From: Yoonia sp. F2084L
Lineage (GTDB): Bacteria > Pseudomonadota > Alphaproteobacteria > Rhodobacterales > Rhodobacteraceae
Direction of reading: 5' to 3'
DNA length: 64,000 bases
NCBI RefSeq assembly: GCF_023015625.1
Contig: NZ_JALKAH010000006.1
Coordinates: forward strand, 62,001-126,000
The translations under genes were made by a program, and so were the position numbers. Shown in pieces: positions 1 to 7,738 of the stretch. Position 1 is the stretch's first letter, and each line of letters begins with the position of its first letter. Under the pieces are notes generated by a model. The model saw only the letters and a program-made list of their open reading frames with translations, searched no databases and had not been told where the DNA came from.

Positions 1-29
1 AGGCAAACAAGGATGGTGCGCAGGGTCAT
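1..29 (-). CDS. 5' end of a gene leaving the window on the left
   Basis: Only about nine codons are visible (MTLRTILVC). An ATG on the minus strand at 27-29 is preceded by a good GGAGG ribosome site seven bases upstream, so a real gene probably starts here and runs off the left edge. The N-terminus resembles the first beta strand of universal stress proteins, which would suit the stress genes beside it, but ten residues cannot prove a family. The gene would be downstream of, and in the same direction as, the Hsp20 gene. Confidence 0.5.
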
Positions 30-83
30 GTTCAGTCCTCCAATTTGGGTGCGGCGCCCGGGCGGTGCCGGACGCCGATCGTG

Positions 84-569
84 TTACTTTGCCTTGATCG
101 CGATCTTGCGATTGGGTGTTTTGGCATCGTCAGGTTTGGGGATCGTGACCTTCAGCACCCCATCAGCAAAATGCCCGTCGATGGCGTCATCCGCAGGCGT
201 AAACCCAAGCGGGATCTGACGGTGAAAGCTGCCGTAGCTGCGCTCATGCATGTGATAGTTCTTGTCGTCCTGGGTCCGTTCGTCCGACTTTTCGCCTTTG
301 ATCACAAGCACATCACCGTTCAGCGTCACATCCAGATCATCGGCGGCAACACCGGGAATATCGGCGGTCACTTCAACCGCGTCGTCAGTTTCAGCCAGGT
401 CGATTGCGGGGTGCAGACCACTTGCCAGCCCAAGACGCGGCAGTGCGCCTGCGACGGGCGGATAGCCACGGAACCGATCGAAGAGCTGCTCCATCTCTTG
501 TTGAAGCTGTTCAAAGAAGGGCTGTGGCGCGGGGTTCTTTGACGGGGCAGGGGGGAGGTTTGTTTGCAT
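84..569 (-). CDS. Hsp20/alpha-crystallin small heat shock protein
   Basis: A 161-residue ATP-independent holdase chaperone expected to bind unfolding proteins in the cytoplasm. The alpha-crystallin domain spans about residues 52-155; it contains the RSYGSFHRQIPL segment and the signature ADGVLKVTIPK. The tail has an I-A-I (IxI) oligomerisation motif. The start chosen (MQTNLPPAP) has GGAG about eight bases upstream; a longer open frame upstream lacks a ribosome site and is not chaperone-like. It diverges from the gene at 721, and a palindromic FNR/FixK-type box lies between them. Length and domain order are normal for the class. Induction under low oxygen is inferred from the box. Confidence 0.93.
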   Translation of the reverse strand: MQTNLPPAPSKNPAPQPFFEQLQQEMEQLFDRFRGYPPVAGALPRLGLASGLHPAIDLAETDDAVEVTADIPGVAADDLDVTLNGDVLVIKGEKSDERTQDDKNYHMHERSYGSFHRQIPLGFTPADDAIDGHFADGVLKVTIPKPDDAKTPNRKIAIKAK

Positions 570-644
570 ATCAAGTCTCCGTTTTTCTAAAGGGGCGCAT
601 CGGTGCGCCTGCCTTTCGTTTAGCGCGCAAAGCCGACCCGGGTT

Positions 645-658
645 TTGACATTGCTCAA
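645..658. promoter_or_regulatory. FNR/FixK-type box
   Basis: TTGACATTGCTCAA fits the TTGA-N6-TCAA consensus of FNR/FixK-family regulators. Its centre is 82 bp from the hsp20 start (leftward) and 69 bp from the start at 721 (rightward), so it could serve both genes. Confidence 0.7.
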
Positions 659-720
659 TCGCGATGCCGCCGGACGCCTTACCAAGGGACGCGAAAAAGA
701 ACCGAGCAAAGGACCTTGAT

Positions 721-1905
721 ATGCGACATGTTTTGATAGCCATCATTGCCAGTCTGGCCGTTGCCGGACCCGGATTCACCGAAGACGTCAGCCGCGTGCA
801 CGGCGGGGATACCTACACCGCCGGAGAAGCCGTAACCGAAACCCTGACCGCCACCGGCGATGTTTTTGCCGCCGGCAGCGTCATTACCACCTCTGGCAGC
901 GCCAGCGGTGACATTCACGCCGCAGGCTATGACGTGAACATCAGTTCAAACACCGGCGGTGATCTTTATGCGGCAGGCAGTTCGGTGACCATTAGCGCCC
1001 CTGTGGGCGAAGACATCACCGCCGCTGGTTTCAGCGTGCGCAGCACCGCAACGGCCCCGGTTGAGGGCAATCTGCGCTTCTTTGGCCGCAGCCTGACCAT
1101 CGAAGGGCCGATTGCGGGGGCGCTGACCGCGTTTGGCGGCACAGTGCATTTGAACGCAGCCGTATCTGGGGATGCGTGGATCGTGGCCGAAACCGTCACT
1201 TACGGACCAGAGGCCCGGATTGATGGCACGCTGATCCTGTCGTCAGATGAGAACACATCTATCCCTGACCGTGTGATACCGGCGGCACGCATCACCCTTG
1301 AAGAGTGGGACAGCCGCAAGATGTATCGCGAGTTTGATCGCAGTTGGGACGCGGTTGACATGCCAATGCTGCCGATCTGGCTGTCGATGTTTTCGGCTTT
1401 CCTGATCTCGGCGATTTTCCTGTTGGTGCTGGCTGCGATTTTCCTGACCTTCGCCGAAACCCGCGTTGAAAAGATGCGCAGACGTGTGACCCGTCAGCCG
1501 TTGCAGACATTCCTGTTGGGGGTGATCGGGCTGTCGGCGCTTTTTGGCATGGTGCCGATTACAGCGCTGACAATCGTCGGCCTGCCGTTTGTGCCTTTTG
1601 CCCTGCTGGCGATCATCGTGGCATGGACTTTGGGGTATCTGCTGGCCGCCTACGGTGTGGCACGGCGGGTGTTGGTGGCGTTTAATGGGTCCGAGGACCC
1701 GTCGCTGTTGATGAAACTGGTCACGGTTGCGCTAGCGATTTGTGTTGTCGCTATCCTTAACTTCATTCCGTTTGTGGGTTGGGTTGTGAACTATACGCTG
1801 GTTTTGCTGGGTGTGGGTGCGATGACGGCAGGGTTGTTGTCGATCTGGATCCCAGACCCTGATCCGGCGGTTGAACTTGATATGCAGACCCCGATTGACG
1901 ACTAG
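721..1905 (+). CDS. secreted beta-solenoid (bactofilin-like) protein with C-terminal membrane domain
   Basis: A 394-residue protein of unknown function. It starts with a signal peptide (MRHVLIAIIASLAVAGPGF; AAGGA ribosome site upstream). Residues about 30-180 form short repeats with a recurring (G/E)D-x-(F/H/L/T)-AAG pattern (GDVFAAG, GDIHAAG, GDLYAAG, EDITAAG), typical of right-handed beta solenoids such as bactofilin-like polymer-forming domains. The C-terminal half has four or five hydrophobic segments (about 215-245, 265-330, 345-385), so the solenoid is probably displayed outside an inner-membrane anchor. A longer frame starts at 664 but has no ribosome site. It diverges from hsp20 across the FNR-type box. 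A scaffold or envelope-sensing role is a guess. Confidence 0.8.
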   Translation: MRHVLIAIIASLAVAGPGFTEDVSRVHGGDTYTAGEAVTETLTATGDVFAAGSVITTSGSASGDIHAAGYDVNISSNTGGDLYAAGSSVTISAPVGEDITAAGFSVRSTATAPVEGNLRFFGRSLTIEGPIAGALTAFGGTVHLNAAVSGDAWIVAETVTYGPEARIDGTLILSSDENTSIPDRVIPAARITLEEWDSRKMYREFDRSWDAVDMPMLPIWLSMFSAFLISAIFLLVLAAIFLTFAETRVEKMRRRVTRQPLQTFLLGVIGLSALFGMVPITALTIVGLPFVPFALLAIIVAWTLGYLLAAYGVARRVLVAFNGSEDPSLLMKLVTVALAICVVAILNFIPFVGWVVNYTLVLLGVGAMTAGLLSIWIPDPDPAVELDMQTPIDD

Positions 1906-1971
1906 GGTCAGCACATGCGCCAATGACCGTCATGCGCGGTCCTTGGTCGTGGACCGAACAGGTTCAAGCGT

Positions 1972-2439
1972 TCAATTCTGAGCATAGTCGAAACATGAGT
2001 CGACAAGGATGCGCAGCCGTCTTTGGCGGTGCGCATAGAACCCGCGTGCAAAGGCGGCGACCAACGGTGTCAAAATGCCTGCCTCCACCTCAACCCGGTC
2101 GGTATAGCGGGTCCCGTTGCCATCTGCCTGCACCAAAATCAGGTGATCCCACCGCTTGATCAGTGCGCTATGCCCATTGTCTCGTAATACTCTGGCATCT
2201 TGTCCTTTTGTTGATCGGGAAATGCTGATTGTCTGACGACCCAAGGGTAAGAATCCGTACCAAAACATGGCAAAAAGATAGTCCTCTTCATGCCATGAAT
2301 TCGGAAGGTTTCGGGGTTTGACGGGTTTGAAACGGATAAGCGGGCGCGCCACAAAAAACAAAAGGCGTGGTTTGTTCACTTCTTCCCAAATCTCATCCGG
2401 CGTAGCGTCCAAATGAGTTGTGATTTCTATCGTTTTCAT
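1972..2439 (-). CDS. SRPBCC (START-like) family protein
   Basis: A 155-residue protein resembling the polyketide cyclase/START-like fold: an N-terminal beta strand with MKTIEITTHLDATPDEIWEE, a typical entry into this superfamily, and a C-terminal helix (about 130-155). Such proteins bind hydrophobic ligands; no ligand can be named here. The start at 2439 is chosen because MKTIEI begins the domain; an ATG at 2451, with a weak AAGG upstream, would add four residues. It lies downstream of the Crp/Fnr gene on the same strand, but a strong terminator separates them, so it probably has its own promoter. Confidence 0.75.
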   Translation of the reverse strand: MKTIEITTHLDATPDEIWEEVNKPRLLFFVARPLIRFKPVKPRNLPNSWHEEDYLFAMFWYGFLPLGRQTISISRSTKGQDARVLRDNGHSALIKRWDHLILVQADGNGTRYTDRVEVEAGILTPLVAAFARGFYAHRQRRLRILVDSCFDYAQN

Positions 2440-2499
2440 AGCCGGGGACATCCTGAGACAGAGACCTTGTGACATTCAGTCGATCAGGTTCATACCCCC

Positions 2500-2536
2500 A
2501 AAAAAAACCAAGGCAGCGCTTGCGCAGCCGCCTTGG
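2500..2536 (-). terminator. Rho-independent terminator after the Crp/Fnr gene
   Basis: On the minus strand CCAAGGC...GCCTTGG pairs as a GC-rich hairpin (2508-2536) followed by eight T residues (2507-2500). It sits 16 bp after the stop codon of the regulator at 2552. Confidence 0.9.
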
Positions 2537-2551
2537 AGGTCTGGGGGGGGT

Positions 2552-3226
2552 CTAGTTGTCGTCACCCTCGGCGATGCACCGCAGCGCAATGGGTTTGAGG
2601 ATAATGACGGTATTCACATGATCAATCGCGATGATCTGCGATTTGCGTAATTGGGTGAACGTGCGGCTGACGGTTTCGGTCGTCAGCCCCAGAAAATCAG
2701 CGATATCAGCGCGTGTCATCGGCAGTGTCACCTGTTCGAATTCACCAAGCGGTTCGCCCACGCGGGCGGTCAGAACCATCAGGAACGACGCCAGCTTTTC
2801 AATCGAGGACTTACGCCCCAACATCATAAAGTGGTCTTGCATCCCGCTGATTTCCCGCAATGCCGCCAGCAACAGCCGCTGATGCAGCACCGGATCACCT
2901 TTGGCCGATTCAAGATGGGCGCGGCGATGCACAACCAATGTACTTGGCACCAGTGCATCGCAGTCGGTGTGATACAGCCCATCGCTGGGAAACCCCACCG
3001 TGTCACCGGGATAGCCAAAGGCGATGACCTGCCGCCGCCCGTCTTCCATAATCCGGGTCAGGCGCAAGACGCCGCTGGCGACTTGGTAGATGTAATCGGC
3101 AGGGTCACCTTCCAGGAACAGGTGTTTGCCAGGCTTGATCGTCACGGTGCGTTGCCGGACGATGCTGCGTTTGGAGGGACCGGTTTCAACAACGTCTTCG
3201 GCAGTCGATGCGGCAGTCACATACAT
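2552..3226 (-). CDS. Crp/Fnr family transcriptional regulator (FixK-like, no Fe-S cysteines)
   Basis: A 224-residue transcription factor. Residues about 25-135 form a cyclic-nucleotide-binding-like sensor domain, 140-165 the dimerisation helix, and 168-205 a winged helix-turn-helix with the recognition helix LTTETVSRTF. Glu184, Ser187 and Arg188 reproduce the E-x-x-S-R signature which in FNR contacts TTGA half-sites. The N-terminal cysteine cluster of oxygen-sensing FNR is absent, so it is FixK/DNR-like: either controlled by its own expression or sensing another signal. Many TTGA-N6-TCAA palindromes in the window are plausible targets. A terminator follows the gene, and a 10-bp tandem repeat lies in the divergent region with the response regulator at 3394. 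Confidence 0.92.
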   Translation of the reverse strand: MYVTAASTAEDVVETGPSKRSIVRQRTVTIKPGKHLFLEGDPADYIYQVASGVLRLTRIMEDGRRQVIAFGYPGDTVGFPSDGLYHTDCDALVPSTLVVHRRAHLESAKGDPVLHQRLLLAALREISGMQDHFMMLGRKSSIEKLASFLMVLTARVGEPLGEFEQVTLPMTRADIADFLGLTTETVSRTFTQLRKSQIIAIDHVNTVIILKPIALRCIAEGDDN

Positions 3227-3301
3227 TCCAGCGTCCTTTCATCCGTGTGAAAGATAACTGTGGTCTGAATGTAGCTGCTGTAATGGCCCCACGGTATCGG
3301 A

Positions 3302-3321
3302 TTGTATCAATTTGTATCAAT
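3302..3321. promoter_or_regulatory. perfect 10-bp tandem repeat, possible OmpR-type operator
   Basis: TTGTATCAAT occurs twice head to tail with no spacer. A one-helical-turn direct repeat is the usual architecture for OmpR/PhoB dimers. It lies between the Crp/Fnr gene and the OmpR-family gene, 72 bp upstream of the latter. Binding by that regulator is inferred. Confidence 0.5.
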
Positions 3322-3393
3322 GGCAGATGTCAGCTACTATTAGGCGGGGCATTTACTAGATAGTTGTTACTGGACACCGGGCGGGGCTGCTTG

Positions 3394-4164
3394 ATGAAGA
3401 ACGCTGTCATTCTGGTCGTTGATGACGACCCTAAAATCAGAACGCTGCTGCGACGTTGCTTTGAGGGCGCGGGCAGCACCGTACGCGAGGCTGGAGACAA
3501 AAGAACCGCTCTTGCCATCTTGGCCGCAGATCCGGTTGATCTGGTCACCCTTGATCTTGATCTGGGCCATGATGATGGTCTGGATGTCGCCCGCGCGATG
3601 CGCAAAACATCCAAAGTGCCCATTATCATGGTGACTGCCAAAGACGATGTGATTGACCGCGTCGTCGGGTTGGAGATCGGCGCGGATGATTACATCACCA
3701 AGCCCTTTCATCTGCGCGAGGTGCTGGCGCGCATCAAATCGGTGCTGCGCAGAACCGGCGATATGGCCCCGCTGTCCCAACCCTCACCACAAAGCCAGTG
3801 TTGGCAGTTCGACAATATGACGGCTGTGCCCGCCGAAATGGCTTTGCGTGATCGCGACGGTGTCTTGCTTGATCTGACCAGTGGCGAATTCAAACTGTTA
3901 GAGGTTTTCCTCAAAAGGCCCAAACGGGTCTTATCACGCGAACAGCTGATGGATTTGACAGGCGGGCATTGCTACGCACCCTTGGACCGGACAATCGACA
4001 ATCAGGTCGCCCGCTTGCGCAAAAAGATCGAACGCAACCCCGCTTCTCCCAGACTGATTTCAACGATCCGCGGGATCGGCTATTCGTTTACCTGCGAGGT
4101 GCAGTCTTGTGATGGTCAGTCACCGTCAAAAAGTGCTGACAAGGCTTTGGCCAAATCAGACTGA
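3394..4164 (+). CDS. OmpR/PhoB family response regulator
   Basis: A 256-residue two-component DNA-binding regulator. The receiver domain (about 1-118) has the acidic pocket VVDDD (8-12), the probable phospho-acceptor Asp54 in VTLD, and the conserved Lys in MVTAKDD. A winged-helix effector domain (about 145-235) contains the typical SREQLMDL and DNQVARLRKKIE segments and ends in RGIGYSF. The start MKNAVILVV fits the domain start; a frame opening at 3364 has a weaker initiation context. The gene converges on the hybrid kinase at 4116-5645 and their 3' ends overlap by 49 bp. Partnership with that kinase is inferred from position. The tandem repeat upstream suggests self-regulation. Confidence 0.9.
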   Translation: MKNAVILVVDDDPKIRTLLRRCFEGAGSTVREAGDKRTALAILAADPVDLVTLDLDLGHDDGLDVARAMRKTSKVPIIMVTAKDDVIDRVVGLEIGADDYITKPFHLREVLARIKSVLRRTGDMAPLSQPSPQSQCWQFDNMTAVPAEMALRDRDGVLLDLTSGEFKLLEVFLKRPKRVLSREQLMDLTGGHCYAPLDRTIDNQVARLRKKIERNPASPRLISTIRGIGYSFTCEVQSCDGQSPSKSADKALAKSD

Positions 4165-5645
4165 CGGTATGGTTTGCGCAGGATATGGTGTTTCATATCA
4201 TCGGTCTGGCGGCCCAGAATATCCGCCGCATAACCGGACGTCAGCAAAATCCGAATACGCGGATAGGTCGCCACGATATGCCGCGCCAGTGCCAGCCCAT
4301 CCAGTTCGCCCGGCATGATCAGATCGGTGAAAACCGCGTCAATATGGGCGTCTTGCTGCAAGATTTCAGCGGCGGCATCGCCTGAAACAGCCTCATGCAC
4401 TTTATACCCCAAATCGCGCAGGCGCGCTGTCGTCAGTTGGCGTATCTGCGGATTGTCCTCAACCACCAAGACGGTCTGTCCCCGTGCTGCCTTGCGCGCG
4501 GTTACATCGCGCACCTGAGGTTCGTGGGACGGTGGGGCATCCAGCACCGGGAAATACAGCGCAATCGTCGTGCCAAGGCCAATTTCGCTGTAAACGGCGA
4601 CATGCCCACCGCATTGCCGCACGAAACCGTACACCATCGCCAGCCCCAGACCAGTGCCGCGCCCGACCGGTTTGGTCGTGAAGAAAGGCTCAAACACCCG
4701 TTGTTGCGTGTCAGGCCCCATGCCGCGCCCCGTATCAGTGACCGACACCCGGACATAGGACCCTTCGGCGACATCCAGTTCTTGCGCCATATAGGTGTCG
4801 TCAATGGTTACAGCTTCTGACCGGACAATCAGCTTGCCGCCTTCTGGCATCGCGTCGCGGGCGTTCAGGGCGATATTGATCAATGCCGACTGCAATTGTG
4901 TGGTGTCAGCCAATACGGAGGGCAGGTCGTTTTCCAGCTCAACCGTGATGTCGTACTGCGGATCAAAGGTGCGCTGGATCAAGCCAAGTGCTGCCTCACA
5001 AGCGGCGTTCACGTTGATTGTTTCGCAATGGGTCGCCGATTTGCGGGCAAAGGCACTCAGGCCCGAAGTCAGTTCTGATCCCAGTTCTGCCGCTTCCAGC
5101 GCATCAGACAGCATCGCGCGGCTTTCTTTGTCTTTCAGCCGCTCTTGCAGCAATTCCAGATTGCCGATCACGACGGTCAGGATGTTGCTGAAATCATGGC
5201 TGATCCCACCCGTCATTTGCCCGATAGCGTCGATGCGGGCAGACCGCGCCAGCGCCTCTTCGGCGGCAACCCGGCTGCTGATATCATGCATGATGGCGAC
5301 AAAATGCGTCTCGTCTGCATGTTCGGCATGGCCCAAGGAGACATGCAGCGGAAACAACGTGCCGTCCTGTCGCATCCCTTCCACGGTGCGCCCGCGCCCG
5401 ATCACACGGGATTTGCCGGTTTTCAGATAGGCCTGCATAAAACCGTCATGGCGCTCTGCCATGGCAGGCGGCATCAGGGTGTTGATGCTTGATCCGGTCA
5501 ACTGATCCTGCGCATAGCCGAAAAGTGCGCCTGTGGCCTTATTGGCGCGCGTGATGATGCCGTCCGCGTCACTCATCAAAACGGCATCTGGCATGGCGTC
5601 TAGCATGGCCATCAGCAACAACCCGTCGAGTTTTTGATCCGTCAT
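4116..5645 (-). CDS. PAS-domain hybrid sensor histidine kinase with C-terminal receiver
   Basis: A 509-residue soluble kinase with no membrane segments. A PAS domain occupies about 10-125 (DAMPDAVLMSDADGIITRAN), similar to FixL-like sensors, but no heme-binding histidine can be assigned with confidence. The HisKA H-box is GGISHDFSN with His150. ATPase motifs are NARDA (N box, 261-265), DTGRGMG (304-310) and GTGLGL (330-335). A receiver domain (about 390-509) has Asp441 in FTDLIMP. Start MTDQKLDG is chosen with AAGG upstream. Its tail overlaps the OmpR-type gene convergently. It diverges from the gene at 5762 across an FNR/FixK-type box centred 54 bp upstream. Confidence 0.9.
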   Translation of the reverse strand: MTDQKLDGLLLMAMLDAMPDAVLMSDADGIITRANKATGALFGYAQDQLTGSSINTLMPPAMAERHDGFMQAYLKTGKSRVIGRGRTVEGMRQDGTLFPLHVSLGHAEHADETHFVAIMHDISSRVAAEEALARSARIDAIGQMTGGISHDFSNILTVVIGNLELLQERLKDKESRAMLSDALEAAELGSELTSGLSAFARKSATHCETINVNAACEAALGLIQRTFDPQYDITVELENDLPSVLADTTQLQSALINIALNARDAMPEGGKLIVRSEAVTIDDTYMAQELDVAEGSYVRVSVTDTGRGMGPDTQQRVFEPFFTTKPVGRGTGLGLAMVYGFVRQCGGHVAVYSEIGLGTTIALYFPVLDAPPSHEPQVRDVTARKAARGQTVLVVEDNPQIRQLTTARLRDLGYKVHEAVSGDAAAEILQQDAHIDAVFTDLIMPGELDGLALARHIVATYPRIRILLTSGYAADILGRQTDDMKHHILRKPYRQSDLAKALSALFDGD

Positions 5646-5692
5646 TGCGCCATCACACCTTGTCCCTTGCCCCACGAAGTTGACGTTGAATA

Positions 5693-5706
5693 TTGAGAAA
5701 AATCAA
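5693..5706. promoter_or_regulatory. FNR/FixK-type box
   Basis: TTGAGAAAAATCAA matches TTGA-N6-TCAA. It is centred 54 bp from the hybrid kinase start and 62 bp from the host-attachment-family start, so it may drive both directions. Confidence 0.7.
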
Positions 5707-5761
5707 CCGCTGCGCCACGCGCTAGACCTAGGGTCGCCGGGAAAACCGCAGGAGCAGGATG

Positions 5762-6199
5762 ATGAAACCGATCAAGACATGGATTGTGCTGGCCGACACC
5801 CAGACCGTGCGCGTTGCCGTCAACGAAGGCCCCGGCAAGGGTGTTTATGGCCACAGTACGCAAGGCCTTACCGCCCCGGCTGTGACAGAGTTGTCAGATG
5901 CCCCCGGCATGACTGCCGCAGCCGCAGGCCCCAATCGCGGCGGTATTTCCGACCCCGACCTGAAAGGGCAGGCTGCCCGCGCCTTTGCGGCTGACATCGT
6001 CGGTTTCCTTGAGGCCGCCCATGACGACGGCCACTATCAACGCCTGATCCTGATCGCACCCGCCGCGATGCTGGGATTGCTGCGCCAAGCGCTGACACCC
6101 CGCGTTCAGGCCGTTTTGCATGCTGATATTCCAAAGGACCTGACGCATCTGCCGCTGGATGAACTGCCGGGGCATTTGGGCGATGTGTTGGCGGTTTAG
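5762..6199 (+). CDS. host attachment family protein (baeRF-like)
   Basis: A 145-residue protein matching the proteobacterial 'host attachment protein' family, whose N-terminus is typically MKPIKTWIVLADTQ and whose C-terminal half contains HYQRLILIAPAAMLGLLRQAL. The family is related to archaeal release-factor-like (baeRF) domains; its biochemical role in free-living bacteria is unknown, and the name comes from a plant-associated study. An ATG three bases earlier (5759) is possible, but the AGGAG at 5750-5754 is better spaced for 5762. It converges with the CBS gene at 6206. The upstream FNR-type box suggests low-oxygen control. Such genes often sit beside stress genes, as here. Confidence 0.82.
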   Translation: MKPIKTWIVLADTQTVRVAVNEGPGKGVYGHSTQGLTAPAVTELSDAPGMTAAAAGPNRGGISDPDLKGQAARAFAADIVGFLEAAHDDGHYQRLILIAPAAMLGLLRQALTPRVQAVLHADIPKDLTHLPLDELPGHLGDVLAV

Positions 6200-6205
6200 G
6201 CAACC

Positions 6206-6604
6206 CTAACCCCAGTTGTCGTTCATAGCGCGCAGCACATCGGCGCGGCTGATTTGCCCGACAAGCCGTCCTTCTTTCATCACGGGAAACCGTCGGTAGA
6301 CGCTGTTCAGAAAGGCCTTCGTTGCTGTGACAATGTCTGTGCCGGCATCCAGCGTTTCGACATCTTTCGTCATGTGTTGGGCGACGGTTCCGCCCCACTC
6401 GCGGTAATAGCTTGCCTCAAGTGCGGCCTTCAGACAGTCCTTTTTCGACAGAACACCTACCAGATCGCCGTTTTTGTCCACGACCGGCGCGCCCGATATG
6501 CGGCGGTCCAGCAGCAGGTTCATGGCGCGGTTGATCTCTGTCTCGGGGGACAATGTGATCAGATCGACCACCATGTAATCGGCCACGCGTTGTCGGGTTG
6601 TCAT
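6206..6604 (-). CDS. CBS-domain pair protein
   Basis: A 132-residue stand-alone pair of CBS domains (about 8-60 and 75-130), which usually bind adenine nucleotides and sense energy charge. The first domain has the recognisable SGAPVVDKNGDLVGVLSKKD pattern and the second RRFPVMKEGRLVGQISRADVL. There is no enzymatic or membrane part. Its ATG overlaps the stop of nqrM, making it the last gene of the nqr operon. That position suggests a regulator that couples energy state to the Na+ pump or to another target; this is inference. Confidence 0.9.
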   Translation of the reverse strand: MTTRQRVADYMVVDLITLSPETEINRAMNLLLDRRISGAPVVDKNGDLVGVLSKKDCLKAALEASYYREWGGTVAQHMTKDVETLDAGTDIVTATKAFLNSVYRRFPVMKEGRLVGQISRADVLRAMNDNWG

Positions 6605-6762
6605 TGTTTGCCTCCTCGGCCGGTTTTCTTGCAGCCGCCGCAGTTCGCGCAGGCCAAACCGCCACAGGACCCTTTGATCGGCGCCCGCCCAAGCAGAATG
6701 CCCACAGCAAGGCCACCCATTGAGATCAGCAGGATGAGGAACGTCAGGATGATGGATGCCAT
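6601..6762 (-). CDS. nqrM: NqrM, Na+-NQR maturation factor (small)
   Basis: A 53-residue protein: one N-terminal transmembrane helix (ASIILTFLILLISMGGLAVG) followed by a short cysteine-rich tail with GSCGGLACANCGGCKK. This matches the DUF539/NqrM pattern; NqrM is needed to deliver iron for the cysteine-coordinated Fe centre between NqrD and NqrE. The four cysteines lie at 33, 38, 41 and 44. The tail is shorter than in Vibrio. It lies immediately downstream of apbE, where nqrM is normally found, and its stop overlaps the CBS gene start (ATGA). Confidence 0.85.
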   Translation of the reverse strand: MASIILTFLILLISMGGLAVGILLGRAPIKGSCGGLACANCGGCKKTGRGGKQ

Positions 6763-6772
6763 GATGCTTTCC

Positions 6773-7735
6773 TCAACTCAGCAAATGTTGTGCAAACGTG
6801 CCGGTGATCACGCGTTCAGGCGTGTTGATGCCGTCCGTGACAAACAACGCAGCGATCCCAATTTGTTGGGCCAAGACGACGCCATCTTCGGGTCCGGCGG
6901 CGCATAATGCGGTCGCAAAGGCGTCTGCTTCCAGCGCAGTATTCGCCAACACTGAAACCGACGCGAGTGTCGTCGTGGCAGGCCGCATGTGGCGCGGATT
7001 GATAATATGGCTGGTCCCAATCGGCCCGGAAACACCGTTTGCCGCATGCCCGGATGTCGCAAGTGCGTAGCCTTGCGGGTCGATCACATCAAGCGCCCTG
7101 AAATCTTGCGCAACCGGGTCTGCGATTACCACCTGCCATGTCCGACCGTCCGGGTGGTGACCTATGGTCATGACCTCTCCGCCAACCTCAATCAGCGCAG
7201 CGGTCAACCCGATGCCGGACAGTTGGCTGACGATCTGATCAAGCGCATAGCCCTTTGCAATGCCACACAGATCAAGCGTCAGGTTTGGCGATGCCTTCTG
7301 TATTCGATCGCCCCGCACGGCGATATCCGCGAATGTGCCCAGCCTACCTTTGATCGGACCAAAGCCATGACGCGCCACCATCGGCCCTACAGTCGGATCG
7401 AATGCCCCGCCTGTGAGCGTGGCGATGGCCAGCGCCTTTGCTGTCACATCGCATAAGGCCTGCGGCATGTTTTGCGGTGCCAATGTATCGCGCGTGTTGA
7501 ACCGCGTCAGGGCCGATGCCGCCTGATAAGGCGACATCTCCCTGTCGGTCTGGTCGATTACGGCCTGCACAGTCGATCTGATCAAGGCGGGATCGGTTCC
7601 GTTGTCCGCGACCACCCGCCATGTCGAACCAAAGGCGTGCCCGCCCAACACCTGCGTTGCAGCGTTTGCAACATTTGGCAGAATAAGACCCGCCGCCGTC
7701 AGCCCGAGGATCATGTCACGCCTGTTCAGGACCAT
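6773..7735 (-). CDS. apbE: ApbE, FAD:protein FMN transferase
   Basis: A 320-residue enzyme that transfers FMN from FAD to a threonine of NqrC/RnfG-type proteins. The N-terminus (NRRDMILGLTAAGLILPNVANA) is an export signal, fitting action in the periplasm. Family segments are visible: DPTVGPMVARHGFGP, DLCGIAKGYALD, the ALIEVGGEV strand and the late SGHAANG...GTSHIINPRH region. It sits in the nqr operon directly after nqrF. Its visible substrate motif here is SGAT in NqrC; NqrB lacks it. Length is normal for the family. Confidence 0.93.
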   Translation of the reverse strand: MVLNRRDMILGLTAAGLILPNVANAATQVLGGHAFGSTWRVVADNGTDPALIRSTVQAVIDQTDREMSPYQAASALTRFNTRDTLAPQNMPQALCDVTAKALAIATLTGGAFDPTVGPMVARHGFGPIKGRLGTFADIAVRGDRIQKASPNLTLDLCGIAKGYALDQIVSQLSGIGLTAALIEVGGEVMTIGHHPDGRTWQVVIADPVAQDFRALDVIDPQGYALATSGHAANGVSGPIGTSHIINPRHMRPATTTLASVSVLANTALEADAFATALCAAGPEDGVVLAQQIGIAALFVTDGINTPERVITGTFAQHLLS

Positions 7736-7738
7736 CGC

